Notes under the pieces: model-generated
The model's input: only the letters and a program-made list of their open reading frames with translations
Database searches by the model: none
What the model was told of the DNA's origin: nothing
Assembly: GCA_902779085.1 (NCBI GenBank)
Contig: CACYZY010000001.1
Coordinates: forward strand, 248,001 to 312,000
From: an uncultured Bacteroidales bacterium
Lineage (GTDB): Bacteria > Bacteroidota > Bacteroidia > Bacteroidales > Bacteroidaceae
Length of the DNA stretch: 64,000 bases
Reading direction: 5' to 3'
Shown here: positions 1 through 8,317 of the stretch, piece after piece
Layout of the letters: each line of letters opens with the position of its first letter
Position numbering within the stretch: the first letter of the stretch is position 1
Translations under genes and position numbers: made by a program

Positions 1-582
1 ATTCCTCGCTACTATGACGTACAAGAGGGCGAGGTACTGATTGATGGTGTCAATGTCAAGGACTTGGGCATACACGACCTACGTCAGCTCATTGGCAATG
101 TGAACCAAGAGGCTATCCTCTTCAATGATACTTTCTTTAATAACATTTCCTTTGGTGTGGACGGCGCCACCCTCGAACAAGTGGAGCAAGCTGCTCGTAT
201 CGCTAATGCCCACGATTTCATTATGGCATCCGAACAAGGCTATGACACTAATATCGGAGACCGAGGTGGCAGATTGTCTGGTGGTCAACGTCAGCGCGTA
301 AGCATTGCTCGAGCTATCCTCAAGAATCCTCCTATCTTGATACTTGATGAAGCCACCTCAGCTCTTGATACAGAAAGTGAGCGTTTAGTGCAGGATGCTT
401 TGGAACGCTTGATGAAGACACGTACCACAGTGGCTATCGCCCATCGTCTTAGTACCATTCGCAATGCCGATGAAATATATGTGCTGCATGATGGACAGAT
501 TGTAGAGCAAGGAAAACATGAAGATTTGCTTCAGCAAAATGGTTATTACAAGAAACTGAATGATATGCAGTCATTAGGATAA
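1..582 (+). CDS. MsbA-type ABC exporter, C-terminal ATPase part (5' truncated)
   Basis: The frame is open from base 1, so only the last 193 residues are present; the membrane domain and Walker A lie outside the window. Visible ATPase elements, in order, are a Q-loop-like VNQEAILFNDTFFNNISFG segment, the signature LSGGQRQRVSIARA (about fragment residues 92-105), Walker B ILILDEATSALD and the H-loop AIAHRLST. The Q-loop segment and the DTFFNNI context match the lipid/multidrug exporter (MsbA-like) half-transporters of Bacteroidetes, which flip lipid A core or other lipids across the inner membrane. The convergent neighbours are an LpxL-like acyltransferase and a glycosyltransferase, which would fit an envelope-lipid role, but MsbA versus a generic multidrug exporter cannot be decided from the ATPase alone. 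Confidence 0.85.
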   Translation: MPRYYDVQEGEVLIDGVNVKDLGIHDLRQLIGNVNQEAILFNDTFFNNISFGVDGATLEQVEQAARIANAHDFIMASEQGYDTNIGDRGGRLSGGQRQRVSIARAILKNPPILILDEATSALDTESERLVQDALERLMKTRTTVAIAHRLSTIRNADEIYVLHDGQIVEQGKHEDLLQQNGYYKKLNDMQSLG

Positions 583-594
583 AGAGAAGCTGCG

Positions 595-1620
595 TTATAG
601 TTTGGCACCTAACAGTTTTGCTTTTAATTTATAGTATGAACGAGTAAATGTATAATGGAGGAGATTGCGAGGTTCGTCAGAAGAATAGCATGGTTGTATG
701 CAAACATCTTTTTTTGGAGCTTCTGGATTCAGTCGGTCACACAGACGTGCCACATATTCAAACATGTTGTATTCTTCCAAAACGCGACGTTTGCTTTCTG
801 CTAGTGCTGCAGCGGCTTGTGTCGCTCTATCTTTTGCTATCGCTTCCTCTATCAATTCAATTGCTTTTTCTGGGTGGCAGAGATTAATGGGCAGAAAACT
901 CTCAGAGGGGAAATAATCCGAAAGGTTAGTACAACCGTAGTAGAAAGGGAAGCACTCGGCCAGAAAACAATCTGAAATTTTTTCAGTCCAGTAATACTTT
1001 TGTGAAGAGTTCTCAATAGAAATGTGGTATTTGTAGGGCGCCAGCACGTCCCATTTATCATCAAAAGTACGAAAGCCACGACCAAATACATCCAGTCGGT
1101 TGCCAAAGTAATCACGTAGATAACGGACGAAGCGAATCCTATCTATATGTCCTTGTGTGAATACTTTGTCGCTGGTGATGACGGATATGAGACGTTTCTT
1201 CTGCTCTCTACACGAAGTGCCTTTCAAGTTATCGTAATCTAAACAGAAAGAGTCGACAGGTTTACCATTCTCCTTAACTCCTACGTACCAAGGCAGAATA
1301 GCTGGTCCGTAAAGTACATTGGAATGTTTTATCTTTTCTTGGCAACTGCAGACAAGCCCAAACTGGCGAAGGAATCGCTTAGGGTAAACCAATATAGACT
1401 CAGGCTCCGTAGTTAGAAAGATGGTATTCTGCGGTGCAACACGACAATGTTGCTGTGCACGAATGCCTTTTCCTTGAACCACCCAGAAATCAGCTTCCTC
1501 AGTATCATCTATAAGGAAGAGATACCTACCGTCTAATGAAACAAGGTCGTGATGTGCGGTCTGACGGTGGTAGATGGAGTTAAAAGAGGTGTCAGCAGGG
1601 GTGAATTTGACTTTATACAT
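595..1620 (-). CDS. GT10-family-like (alpha-1,3-fucosyltransferase-like) glycosyltransferase
   Basis: A 341-residue cytoplasmic-looking protein. The C-terminal half has the pattern of GT10 fucosyltransferases: a VFGRGF segment, then YKYHISIENSSQKYYWTEKISDCFLAECFPFYYG, the donor-binding block with the Y-x-F-x-I-x-x-EN-like core and the conserved TEK. It probably transfers fucose or a related deoxyhexose to a surface glycan. The reading frame can be extended upstream to 1734, but that part lies inside the acyltransferase gene. I chose ATG at 1620 (MYKVKF), which overlaps the upstream stop by 8 bases; ATG at 1626 (MTMYKV) is equally possible. The overlap with the LpxL-like gene suggests translational coupling and a joint role in lipid A/core decoration. 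The family call rests on motif memory only. Confidence 0.7.
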   Translation of the reverse strand: MYKVKFTPADTSFNSIYHRQTAHHDLVSLDGRYLFLIDDTEEADFWVVQGKGIRAQQHCRVAPQNTIFLTTEPESILVYPKRFLRQFGLVCSCQEKIKHSNVLYGPAILPWYVGVKENGKPVDSFCLDYDNLKGTSCREQKKRLISVITSDKVFTQGHIDRIRFVRYLRDYFGNRLDVFGRGFRTFDDKWDVLAPYKYHISIENSSQKYYWTEKISDCFLAECFPFYYGCTNLSDYFPSESFLPINLCHPEKAIELIEEAIAKDRATQAAAALAESKRRVLEEYNMFEYVARLCDRLNPEAPKKDVCIQPCYSSDEPRNLLHYTFTRSYYKLKAKLLGAKL

Positions 1621-2563
1621 GGTCATTAATATTAAATCGTTCTTTATAACCCTCGGGGGTTCGTTTCCAACGGTTGTGTGTCCATAGCCAGAAAGGAGGT
1701 TGGCGACGTATAGTCTCTTCAAGGAGACGAGCATACTGTTCTGTGAGTTGGTAGTCCGGAATATTTGATGGATTTCCCGTTATCAATCGATAGGTAGCCA
1801 CATAATATCCTCTGCGTTCTCTGCGCAAATCAATGTATACCATAGCACAGTTCAATTTTTTTGCAATGCGCTCGCCTCCTGTAAAAAAAGGTGTATCATG
1901 GTGGGAGAGAAAATTTATCCAGACGTGGATGGCCTCCCAAAGAGGCACTTGGTCGGCAATGAAGCCTGCCACACATGGCACGCCCCGTTGCTGAGCAGCA
2001 ATCATAGTACGCAGCGTTCTGTTCATGGTTATGTTGTTGACACCCATTCGACTACGGATTTCCAACAACAAAGTGTCCACCACGGGATTCTCTAACGGAT
2101 GATAGACCTGCATGGGATACCAATCAGGCTCATGGACATCTATATGTAAAGGAACAGACGAAAGCCACTCCCAATTACAGTAATGACCCACCATCAAAAT
2201 AACAGACTTGCCTTCGTGAACCAAATGGTTCAAAAATTCTGGGTTTTCAAAATGCATGCGTTGTTGTAATTCCTCAGGTGAGATGGAAGCGAGTTTTATG
2301 GTTTCCACCAAGCAATCAAATATCCAGTGATAGAAATCACGCGCAATACGATGACATTCAGCCTCGCTTTTTTCTGGAAAAGAGGTTGTCAAGTTTTTCT
2401 GAACGAGGTGTCGACGGTAGCGTAATATGTAATAAACAAGATAAAAAAACGTATCCGACAGTATATAGAGAATATTTAACGGCAATAGCGAAAGCCCGTA
2501 GAACAGACAGCGCAGAGCCGTAAGGAGGAAACGTTGCCAAAGATTTAGTTTGCCTGCTACCAT
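1613..2563 (-). CDS. LpxL/HtrB-family lipid A acyltransferase
   Basis: A 316-residue inner-membrane-associated acyltransferase of the lysophospholipid/lipid A late acyltransferase family, which transfers an acyl chain from acyl-ACP to lipid A precursors. A hydrophobic N-terminal anchor occupies residues about 12-45. The catalytic H-x4-E/D motif is seen as HYCNWE with His127 and Glu132, and a late conserved FWLWTHNRWK segment (about 292-301) matches the family's WxHxRW element. It lies in a minus-strand group behind purN and overlaps the following glycosyltransferase. The acp and fabF genes that make its donor are just upstream on the other strand. Substrate position and chain length are unknown. 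Confidence 0.88.
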   Translation of the reverse strand: MVAGKLNLWQRFLLTALRCLFYGLSLLPLNILYILSDTFFYLVYYILRYRRHLVQKNLTTSFPEKSEAECHRIARDFYHWIFDCLVETIKLASISPEELQQRMHFENPEFLNHLVHEGKSVILMVGHYCNWEWLSSVPLHIDVHEPDWYPMQVYHPLENPVVDTLLLEIRSRMGVNNITMNRTLRTMIAAQQRGVPCVAGFIADQVPLWEAIHVWINFLSHHDTPFFTGGERIAKKLNCAMVYIDLRRERRGYYVATYRLITGNPSNIPDYQLTEQYARLLEETIRRQPPFWLWTHNRWKRTPEGYKERFNINDHV

Positions 2564-2592
2564 TTACTATTAAACTTCAAAGTTTCTTCATT

Positions 2593-3162
2593 TTATGAAG
2601 ATAATAAACGTTCAATTACTTTTGGATAATATTCATATTCCAAAGCATGTACTCTTGTGGCAAGCGTGTCGGGTGTATCGTCGGTTTTAACCTCACAACG
2701 ATATTGCGCTATAATCTGTCCGGCATCGTACACCTCACTGGTATAATGGATGGTAATACCGCTTTCCTTATCGCCACAACGCAATACATCTTCATGAACA
2801 CGATCACCATACATGCCTTTTCCTCCATGCAGGGGCAACAATGATGGATGAATATTGATCATGCGTTGTGGATAGGCTTTCAAAATGATGTCTGGTATTC
2901 TGGCTAAGAATCCTGCCAATACAACAAAACCGATGTTATAAGATTGAAGCAGATTTAGTACAACCGTGCCATCCTGCCAAAACTCCTTTGAAAAATAAGC
3001 ACATGGAATGCCTAGATTCCTTGCTCTTTGCAGAACAAAAGCTTTTTGATTATTTGTCATTATCAATGATATCTTCACGGTGGGAATTGACATGAAATAA
3101 CGAGCTATATTTTCTGCGTTACTGCCATTACCGGAAGCTAAAATTGCTACGTTTGTAATCAT
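2593..3162 (-). CDS. purN: Phosphoribosylglycinamide formyltransferase (PurN)
   Basis: A 189-residue, folate-dependent GAR transformylase that moves a formyl group from 10-formyl-THF to GAR, the third step of de novo purine synthesis. The N-terminal phosphate-binding stretch is ASGNGSNAENI (residues 9-19). The catalytic triad is visible: Asn103 and His105 in INIHPSLLP and Asp146 in VYDAGQII, matching E. coli Asn106/His108/Asp144. Length is normal for a stand-alone PurN. It is divergent from acpP across a 214-base intergenic region and is the first gene of the minus-strand group. Confidence 0.95.
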   Translation of the reverse strand: MITNVAILASGNGSNAENIARYFMSIPTVKISLIMTNNQKAFVLQRARNLGIPCAYFSKEFWQDGTVVLNLLQSYNIGFVVLAGFLARIPDIILKAYPQRMINIHPSLLPLHGGKGMYGDRVHEDVLRCGDKESGITIHYTSEVYDAGQIIAQYRCEVKTDDTPDTLATRVHALEYEYYPKVIERLLSS

Positions 3163-3230
3163 AAAAAATCTATTTTTGTTGCACAGAATACTTAATAATG
3201 TGCAAAAAAATGCATTTAATTAGTCAAATA

Positions 3231-3262
3231 TTTGTTTCGTAAAAGAAAAATTAATTCCTTTG
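3231..3262 (+). promoter_or_regulatory. Distal acpP promoter candidate
   Basis: TTTG at 3231-3234, then a 20-base spacer and TTCCTTTG at 3255-3262 (7 of 8 to TAnnTTTG). This is the Bacteroidetes -33/-7 architecture for the primary sigma factor. It would give acpP a 5' leader of about 100 bases. Confidence 0.5.
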
Positions 3263-3326
3263 CATCGCAAAAATAGTTTAAAGTAGGAACAAATGCAAGA
3301 AACTGCATGAGTTTTTTGTTAAACGT

Positions 3327-3334
3327 TAGTTTTG
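3327..3334 (+). promoter_or_regulatory. Proximal acpP -7 box candidate
   Basis: TAGTTTTG is an exact TAnnTTTG match 42 bases before the acpP start. There is no TTTG at the expected -33 position, so it is an alternative or second start site to the distal promoter. Confidence 0.4.
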
Positions 3335-3376
3335 CCTCCGAAGAAGAATTTATTTACTAACTAAAAACTAAAAGTT

Positions 3377-3616
3377 ATGACAACAGAAGAAATTTCTGCA
3401 AAAGTTTATGCTATTATCGCAGACAAACTGGGTGTTGAACCATCTGAAATCACAAACGAAGCTAGCTTTACTAATGACCTTGGTGCCGATTCTCTTGATA
3501 CAGTTGAGTTGATCATGGAGTTTGAGAAGGTATTCGAATTGCAGATTCCTGACGAGAAAGCAGAAACTATCCAGACTGTAGGCGACGCTATTTCTTATAT
3601 TGAGGCCAACCTCTAA
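3377..3616 (+). CDS. acpP: Acyl carrier protein
   Basis: A 79-residue acidic carrier protein that holds growing fatty acyl chains on a 4'-phosphopantetheine arm. The attachment site is Ser39 in [10 protein letters not shown]. The four-helix organisation and length are typical. It is followed after 21 bases by fabF and then by rnc, a common bacterial acpP-fabF-rnc arrangement, which supports one transcript. Two promoter candidates lie upstream. Confidence 0.97.
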   Translation: MTTEEISAKVYAIIADKLGVEPSEITNEASFTNDLGADSLDTVELIMEFEKVFELQIPDEKAETIQTVGDAISYIEANL

Positions 3617-3637
3617 TAAATCCATTATAGCTGATAT

Positions 3638-4900
3638 ATGGAGTTAAAAAGAGTAGTAGTAACTGGTCTTGGCGCAATCACCCCACTTGGTAATACAGTT
3701 GAAGAAACTTGGAATAACCTGTTAAAAGGTGAAAGTGGAGCAGGACCAATTACTCGTTTTGATGCTTCTCTATTCAAGACACAAATTGCTTGCGAGGTAA
3801 AAAATTTCGATCCTAGTCAGTATATAGACCGTAAAGAGGCTCGCAAGATGGATATCTATACACAGTTTGCTGTGGCTGTTGCCAAGCAAGCTGTGCAAGA
3901 TGCTGCCCTAGACCTTGAGCAAGAAGATCTTAACCGCATTGGTGTAGTGTTTGGAGCTGGAATCGGAGGTATCCGTACTTTCGAAGATGAAATAGGTTAT
4001 TACTACCAGCATCAGGACTTGGGCCCCAAATTTAATCCGTTCTTCATCCCTAAGATGATTTCGGATATTGCTGCTGGTCAGATTTCTATTGTATTCGGTT
4101 TCCATGGGCCCAACTACTCTGTGGCTTCTGCCTGTGCTACTTCTTCTAATGCAATTGCCGATGCTTATAACCTGATACGTTTAGGCAAGGCCAATATTAT
4201 GGTGACAGGTGGTTCTGAAGCTGCGATCACAGCAGGTGGAGTAGGTGGCTTTAACGCCATGCACGCCTTAACTACACGTAATGATTCTCCAGAAACTGCT
4301 TCACGCCCATTTAGCGCTAGCCGCGATGGTTTCATAATGGGTGAAGGTGCTGGATGCCTTATTCTTGAGGAGTTGGAACATGCCAAGGCACGTGGGGCAA
4401 GAATCTATGCTGAAGTAATAGGCGCAGGCATGTCTGCCGATGCATATCATCTAACTGCTTCTCATCCAGAAGGTTTGGGGGCAGTATTAGTGATGCGCAA
4501 TGCATTAGAAGATGCTGGCATTCAGCCAGAAGACATTGATTACATTAATGTACATGGAACATCTACACCAGTAGGTGATATTTCTGAAGCAAAAGCTATC
4601 AAGGAAGTGTTCGGTGAACATGCTTATAAGTTGAACATCAGTTCAACTAAGTCAATGACTGGTCATATGTTGGGCGCAGCAGGCGCAGCTGAAGCTATCT
4701 TTAGTATCCTGACTGTGGTGAATAACATAGTTCCTCCAACAATAAACCACGAGGACGGTGACGAAGATGAGAGCATTGACTATAACTTGAACTTCACGTT
4801 CAATGAAGCACAGAAACGCACCGTTAATGTTGCACTATCTAATACTTTTGGCTTTGGCGGTCACAACGCGTGTCTTATTGTTAGGAAATATGCTGAGTAA
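3638..4900 (+). CDS. fabF: Beta-ketoacyl-ACP synthase II (FabF)
   Basis: A 420-residue condensing enzyme that elongates acyl-ACP with malonyl-ACP in type II fatty acid synthesis. The Cys-His-His triad of the KAS I/II family is visible: Cys166 in ASACATSS, His306 in VHGTSTPVGD and His343 in KSMTGHMLGAAG. The C-terminal NTFGFGGHN glycine-rich loop is intact. It overlaps the start of rnc by 11 bases. Confidence 0.97.
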   Translation: MELKRVVVTGLGAITPLGNTVEETWNNLLKGESGAGPITRFDASLFKTQIACEVKNFDPSQYIDRKEARKMDIYTQFAVAVAKQAVQDAALDLEQEDLNRIGVVFGAGIGGIRTFEDEIGYYYQHQDLGPKFNPFFIPKMISDIAAGQISIVFGFHGPNYSVASACATSSNAIADAYNLIRLGKANIMVTGGSEAAITAGGVGGFNAMHALTTRNDSPETASRPFSASRDGFIMGEGAGCLILEELEHAKARGARIYAEVIGAGMSADAYHLTASHPEGLGAVLVMRNALEDAGIQPEDIDYINVHGTSTPVGDISEAKAIKEVFGEHAYKLNISSTKSMTGHMLGAAGAAEAIFSILTVVNNIVPPTINHEDGDEDESIDYNLNFTFNEAQKRTVNVALSNTFGFGGHNACLIVRKYAE

Positions 4901-5639
4901 GATATCTTACTTGCTGCAGCAGACATATTGGAAGGTAAGGCTCCTGTTCAAGAATGACAGGAAGGTTTACCTTTCTTTGTATCACCATCTCGGTATTATG
5001 GCCAACAATATCAAGTTTTACCAAATTGCACTGAGCCATAAATCAATGTCTATGATTGATAAAGAAGGCCATAGATTGAATAACGAACGTTTAGAATATT
5101 TAGGCGATTCGGTTATAAGTATGGCTGTGGCAGATTATCTTTTTTCGCATTATAAGGAAGCTTCAGAAGGTATGCTTACTACGACTCGGTCCAAATTAGT
5201 AAACAGAAAATACTTGAATAATATTGCTTTCGAACAACATATCGATTGTTTCATAAGAAAGGGGAAGTCGGTAGTGTCTCCCAATAATAATGTTTACGGG
5301 AATACCATGGAAGCAATTATGGGGGCTATCTATTTAGATAGGGGGTACAGGACTAGTTGTAAGTTCGTTGAAAAATGGATTATCAAGAATCCAGAGCACA
5401 TGGATGTGATTATCTATACTGAGACTAATCCTAAAGCAAGACTTATGGAGTGGGGACAGAAGAATAAGATGCAACTATTTTTCTACTTTTTACCAGAAAC
5501 AAGAGACAAAGAACACCATCCTCATTTTGAGGTGGATGTCTTTATTAATGGCATAGTAAGCGGTCATGGATCAGGGCGAACAAAGAAAGAAGCAGAGCAA
5601 AATGCAAGTGAAGAAGCCTTGCGAAACATAAAAGCTTGA
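4890..5639 (+). CDS. rnc: Ribonuclease III
   Basis: A 249-residue double-stranded-RNA endonuclease used in rRNA and mRNA processing. The RNase III signature NERLEYLGDSV lies at residues 65-75, a second acidic catalytic site is in EAIMGAIYLD, and a C-terminal dsRNA-binding domain ends with GSGRTKKEAEQNASEEAL. The frame extends upstream into fabF. I chose ATG 4890, which overlaps the fabF stop by 11 bases, because anything earlier lies wholly within fabF coding sequence. The N-terminal extension of about 40 residues before the catalytic domain is basic and longer than in E. coli. Confidence 0.95.
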   Translation: MLSKISYLLQQTYWKVRLLFKNDRKVYLSLYHHLGIMANNIKFYQIALSHKSMSMIDKEGHRLNNERLEYLGDSVISMAVADYLFSHYKEASEGMLTTTRSKLVNRKYLNNIAFEQHIDCFIRKGKSVVSPNNNVYGNTMEAIMGAIYLDRGYRTSCKFVEKWIIKNPEHMDVIIYTETNPKARLMEWGQKNKMQLFFYFLPETRDKEHHPHFEVDVFINGIVSGHGSGRTKKEAEQNASEEALRNIKA

Positions 5640-5641
5640 TG

Positions 5642-6655
5642 TTAGCCGAAACAAACGCCAATCCTACGACCTTCTACTAACAATTCATCACGTTCTGAAA
5701 CGTATTTCTGTTTACCTGCTACATCACGAATATCAACAGAGGTGATTATTCCACCTTGAAGTGCTACCATCCTGCCAAACTGTTTATTGGCTATCAGTTC
5801 TATAGCATGTCCACCCATCCGTGTTGCTAAGTTTCTGTCAAATGAGGTAGGTGAGCCACCTCTCTGGATATAACCTAACACAGTTTGGCGTGTCTCGATG
5901 CCTGTTTCATATTCAATTTCCTCGGCAATAAACTCGCCAGCATGTTTTCGGGGGTTAGTAGTGTTGATTCCCTCTGCCACTACTACAATTGAATAAAACT
6001 TGCCCTTTTTGATTCGGTCAATCAATGCATTCCCAACATTGGTGATGTTGTATGGAATCTCTGGTAACAAAATAACGTCTCCACCTCCTGCCATACCAGA
6101 GTACAAAGCTATCCAACCAGACTTGTGTCCCATGACTTCAATAACCATTACCCGCTTGTGAGAACTAGCTGTTGAATGCAGACGGTCGATAGCTTCTGTT
6201 GCAACACTGACAGCAGAGTCAAAGCCAAAAGTAGTATCGGTACCCCATACGTCATTGTCAATAGTCTTGGGGATAGAGACTACATTGATGCCCAGTCCCA
6301 TCATTTTGGCTGCTGTGTCCATTGTGCCATTACCACCAATGCACACCACACAGTCGAGTCTCAAATCTTGCACGTTTTTCTTAATGAGCGTAGGTTTATC
6401 GGCATCTGGCATGATACCTCCTCGTTTGAAAGGCTGCTCGCGTGATGAGCCAAGAATAGTTCCGTTTTGACTCAGCAACCCTGACAATGCAGCCTCATCT
6501 AACACCTCTACTTCTTTAGTAAGTAAGCCTTCAAAGCCGCTGTGTATGCCTATTACTTCCATGCCATAATGACTCATGGCACTCTTACAAACCCCACGAA
6601 TGGCAGCATTGATGCCAGGACAATCACCTCCCGATGTTAAAACACCTATTCTCAT
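5642..6655 (-). CDS. pfkA: 6-phosphofructokinase, atypical GGNGT/PKTIDND subtype
   Basis: A 337-residue phosphofructokinase family member: LTSGGDCPGINAAIRG at the N-terminus (residues 6-21) and LGYIQRGGSPTSFDR later. The nucleotide site reads GGNGT (107-111) where classical ATP enzymes have GGDGS, and the substrate loop reads PKTIDND (129-135) where they have PGTIDND. A Gly at the position that discriminates ATP from PPi (Gly110) argues for ATP use. The Lys in the loop is shared with PPi enzymes and with the actinobacterial-type ATP-PFKs. It is therefore a mixed-signature enzyme, distinct from the second PFK at 52.9 kb. It is convergent with rnc, with 2 bases between the stops. Confidence 0.9.
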   Translation of the reverse strand: MRIGVLTSGGDCPGINAAIRGVCKSAMSHYGMEVIGIHSGFEGLLTKEVEVLDEAALSGLLSQNGTILGSSREQPFKRGGIMPDADKPTLIKKNVQDLRLDCVVCIGGNGTMDTAAKMMGLGINVVSIPKTIDNDVWGTDTTFGFDSAVSVATEAIDRLHSTASSHKRVMVIEVMGHKSGWIALYSGMAGGGDVILLPEIPYNITNVGNALIDRIKKGKFYSIVVVAEGINTTNPRKHAGEFIAEEIEYETGIETRQTVLGYIQRGGSPTSFDRNLATRMGGHAIELIANKQFGRMVALQGGIITSVDIRDVAGKQKYVSERDELLVEGRRIGVCFG

Positions 6656-6761
6656 AACATTATCCCCTTAATTTGTTTATAAACAAAACAAAAAATGTCT
6701 ATTTCGACGTGTAAAGTTAGAAAAAAAACTTAAAAAAGATAGAGAAGCCGATAGAAAAGAT

Positions 6762-6769
6762 TAATTTTG
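6762..6769 (+). promoter_or_regulatory. -7 box for the GH3-like gene
   Basis: TAATTTTG is an exact TAnnTTTG match 27 bases before the start codon. No clear TTTG is seen at -33. Confidence 0.5.
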
Positions 6770-6796
6770 CACATTATTTATGATGATTGCATATAA

Positions 6797-8311
6797 ATGG
6801 ACTTCATTACAAGAATAGCTAACAACGTTTATTTTGCTCCTCGTTATCATAGGATTGAGCGATATATCAATCATGCAACTGAGATTCAGGAGCAGGTTTT
6901 GAAGCGGCTTATTACTAAAGCTTCATACACCGAATGGGGCAAGAAATACGATTATGCATCCATTAAGGATTACACACAGTTCTGTCAGCGTGTGCCAATA
7001 CAGACTTATGAAGAGGTAAAGCAATGGGTAGAAAGAATACGCCAAGGTGAGCAAAACCTTCTTTGGCCTGGCAATACGGTATGGTTTGCCAAATCTTCTG
7101 GAACTACTAATGACAAGAGTAAGTTCATTCCTGTTACAAGTGATTCTATTCAGGATACCCACTATCGTGGCGGTAAGGATGCAGTAGCTTTATATCTTCA
7201 CATTAATCCAAAGAGTCATTTTTCAACAGGTAAAAGTCTGGTGCTGGGCGGAAGTCATGCGCCTAACCTGAATACCAACCATAGTCTGGTGGGTGATTTA
7301 AGTGCCATCCTAATAGAAAATATGCCTGCTATGGGGATGTATCTGCGTGTGCCGAGCAAGCAAACTGCTCTGATGGAACATTTTGAACCAAAGATGGAGG
7401 CTATTGCCCGTGAAACCATCGACAAGAATGTGGTTAGCTTGTCTGGTGTCCCGTCATGGATGCTGGTGCTTATCAAACATATTTTGGAGAAGACTGGAAA
7501 ACAGACTTTGGAGCAAGTGTGGCCAAATTTGGAAGTATTTTTCCATGGGGGTGTAGCATTTACTCCTTACCGAGAGCAATACAAACAGGTTATCCAGAAG
7601 TCTGATATGCTGTATGTGGAAACCTATAATGCTTCAGAAGGTTACTTCGCTACGCAGAATGATTTGACCGATCCAGCCATGTTGCTAATGATTGACTATG
7701 GTGTATTCTATGAGTTTATCCCCTTGGAAGAGTTGGGTAAAGAGAATCCTAAGATTGTTCCTTTATGGGATGTGAAGCTGAATAAAAATTATGCGATGGT
7801 TATCTCTACATCAGCAGGTCTGTGGCGTTACATGATTGGTGATACGATAAAGTTTACTACTAAGAATCCATACAAGATTGTGATTACAGGACGTACCAAG
7901 CATTTCATTAATGCTTTTGGTGAAGAGCTGATAGTCGATAATGCTGAAAAGGGATTGGCCAAAGCTTGTGTAGCTACCGGTGCAATGATAACTGACTATT
8001 CTGCAGCTCCAGTCTTCATGGACGCAAATGCAAAGTGTCGTCATCAGTGGTTGATTGAATTTGCCAAAATGCCAGATGATTTGGACCGGTTTGCCAAGAT
8101 TTTGGATGATACATTGAAAGAGATCAACTCTGATTACGAGGCGAAGCGCCAAAACAACTTGGCTTTACAGCAGCTTGAGATTATCGTGGCACGAAAAGGT
8201 TTGTTCCATGACTGGCTCGACAGAAAAGGCAAATTGGGCGGTCAGCATAAGATCCCTCGCTTAAGCAATACGCGGACATACATTGAAGATATGTTAATCT
8301 TGAACCGATAA
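6797..8311 (+). CDS. GH3-family (auxin-responsive-like) acyl-adenylating protein
   Basis: A 504-residue member of the GH3 family. The plant homologues belong to the firefly-luciferase/ANL adenylating superfamily and conjugate amino acids to jasmonate or auxin. An ATP-binding motif-1-like stretch, FAKSSGTTNDKSKFIPVT, lies at about residues 97-114, and FHGGVAFTPYREQY and ETYNASEGYFA occur mid-protein, the latter corresponding to the Y-x-x-S/T-E adenylate motif. The C-terminal cap carries VITGRTKHFINAFGEEL. Bacterial members have no established substrate, so an acyl acid-amino acid ligase role is inference. cysS follows after 6 bases, suggesting cotranscription. Confidence 0.85.
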   Translation: MDFITRIANNVYFAPRYHRIERYINHATEIQEQVLKRLITKASYTEWGKKYDYASIKDYTQFCQRVPIQTYEEVKQWVERIRQGEQNLLWPGNTVWFAKSSGTTNDKSKFIPVTSDSIQDTHYRGGKDAVALYLHINPKSHFSTGKSLVLGGSHAPNLNTNHSLVGDLSAILIENMPAMGMYLRVPSKQTALMEHFEPKMEAIARETIDKNVVSLSGVPSWMLVLIKHILEKTGKQTLEQVWPNLEVFFHGGVAFTPYREQYKQVIQKSDMLYVETYNASEGYFATQNDLTDPAMLLMIDYGVFYEFIPLEELGKENPKIVPLWDVKLNKNYAMVISTSAGLWRYMIGDTIKFTTKNPYKIVITGRTKHFINAFGEELIVDNAEKGLAKACVATGAMITDYSAAPVFMDANAKCRHQWLIEFAKMPDDLDRFAKILDDTLKEINSDYEAKRQNNLALQQLEIIVARKGLFHDWLDRKGKLGGQHKIPRLSNTRTYIEDMLILNR

Positions 8312-8317
8312 TAGATA

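Noticed and set aside
3263-3376. A riboswitch in the acpP 5' leader
   Set aside because: No recognisable aptamer or terminator stem; the leader length depends only on which of two promoters is used.
5642-6655. Reading this PFK as PPi-dependent because of PKTIDND
   Set aside because: The discriminating position is Gly (GGNGT), as in ATP enzymes; PPi enzymes have Asp there. I kept it as an atypical, probably ATP-using PFK.
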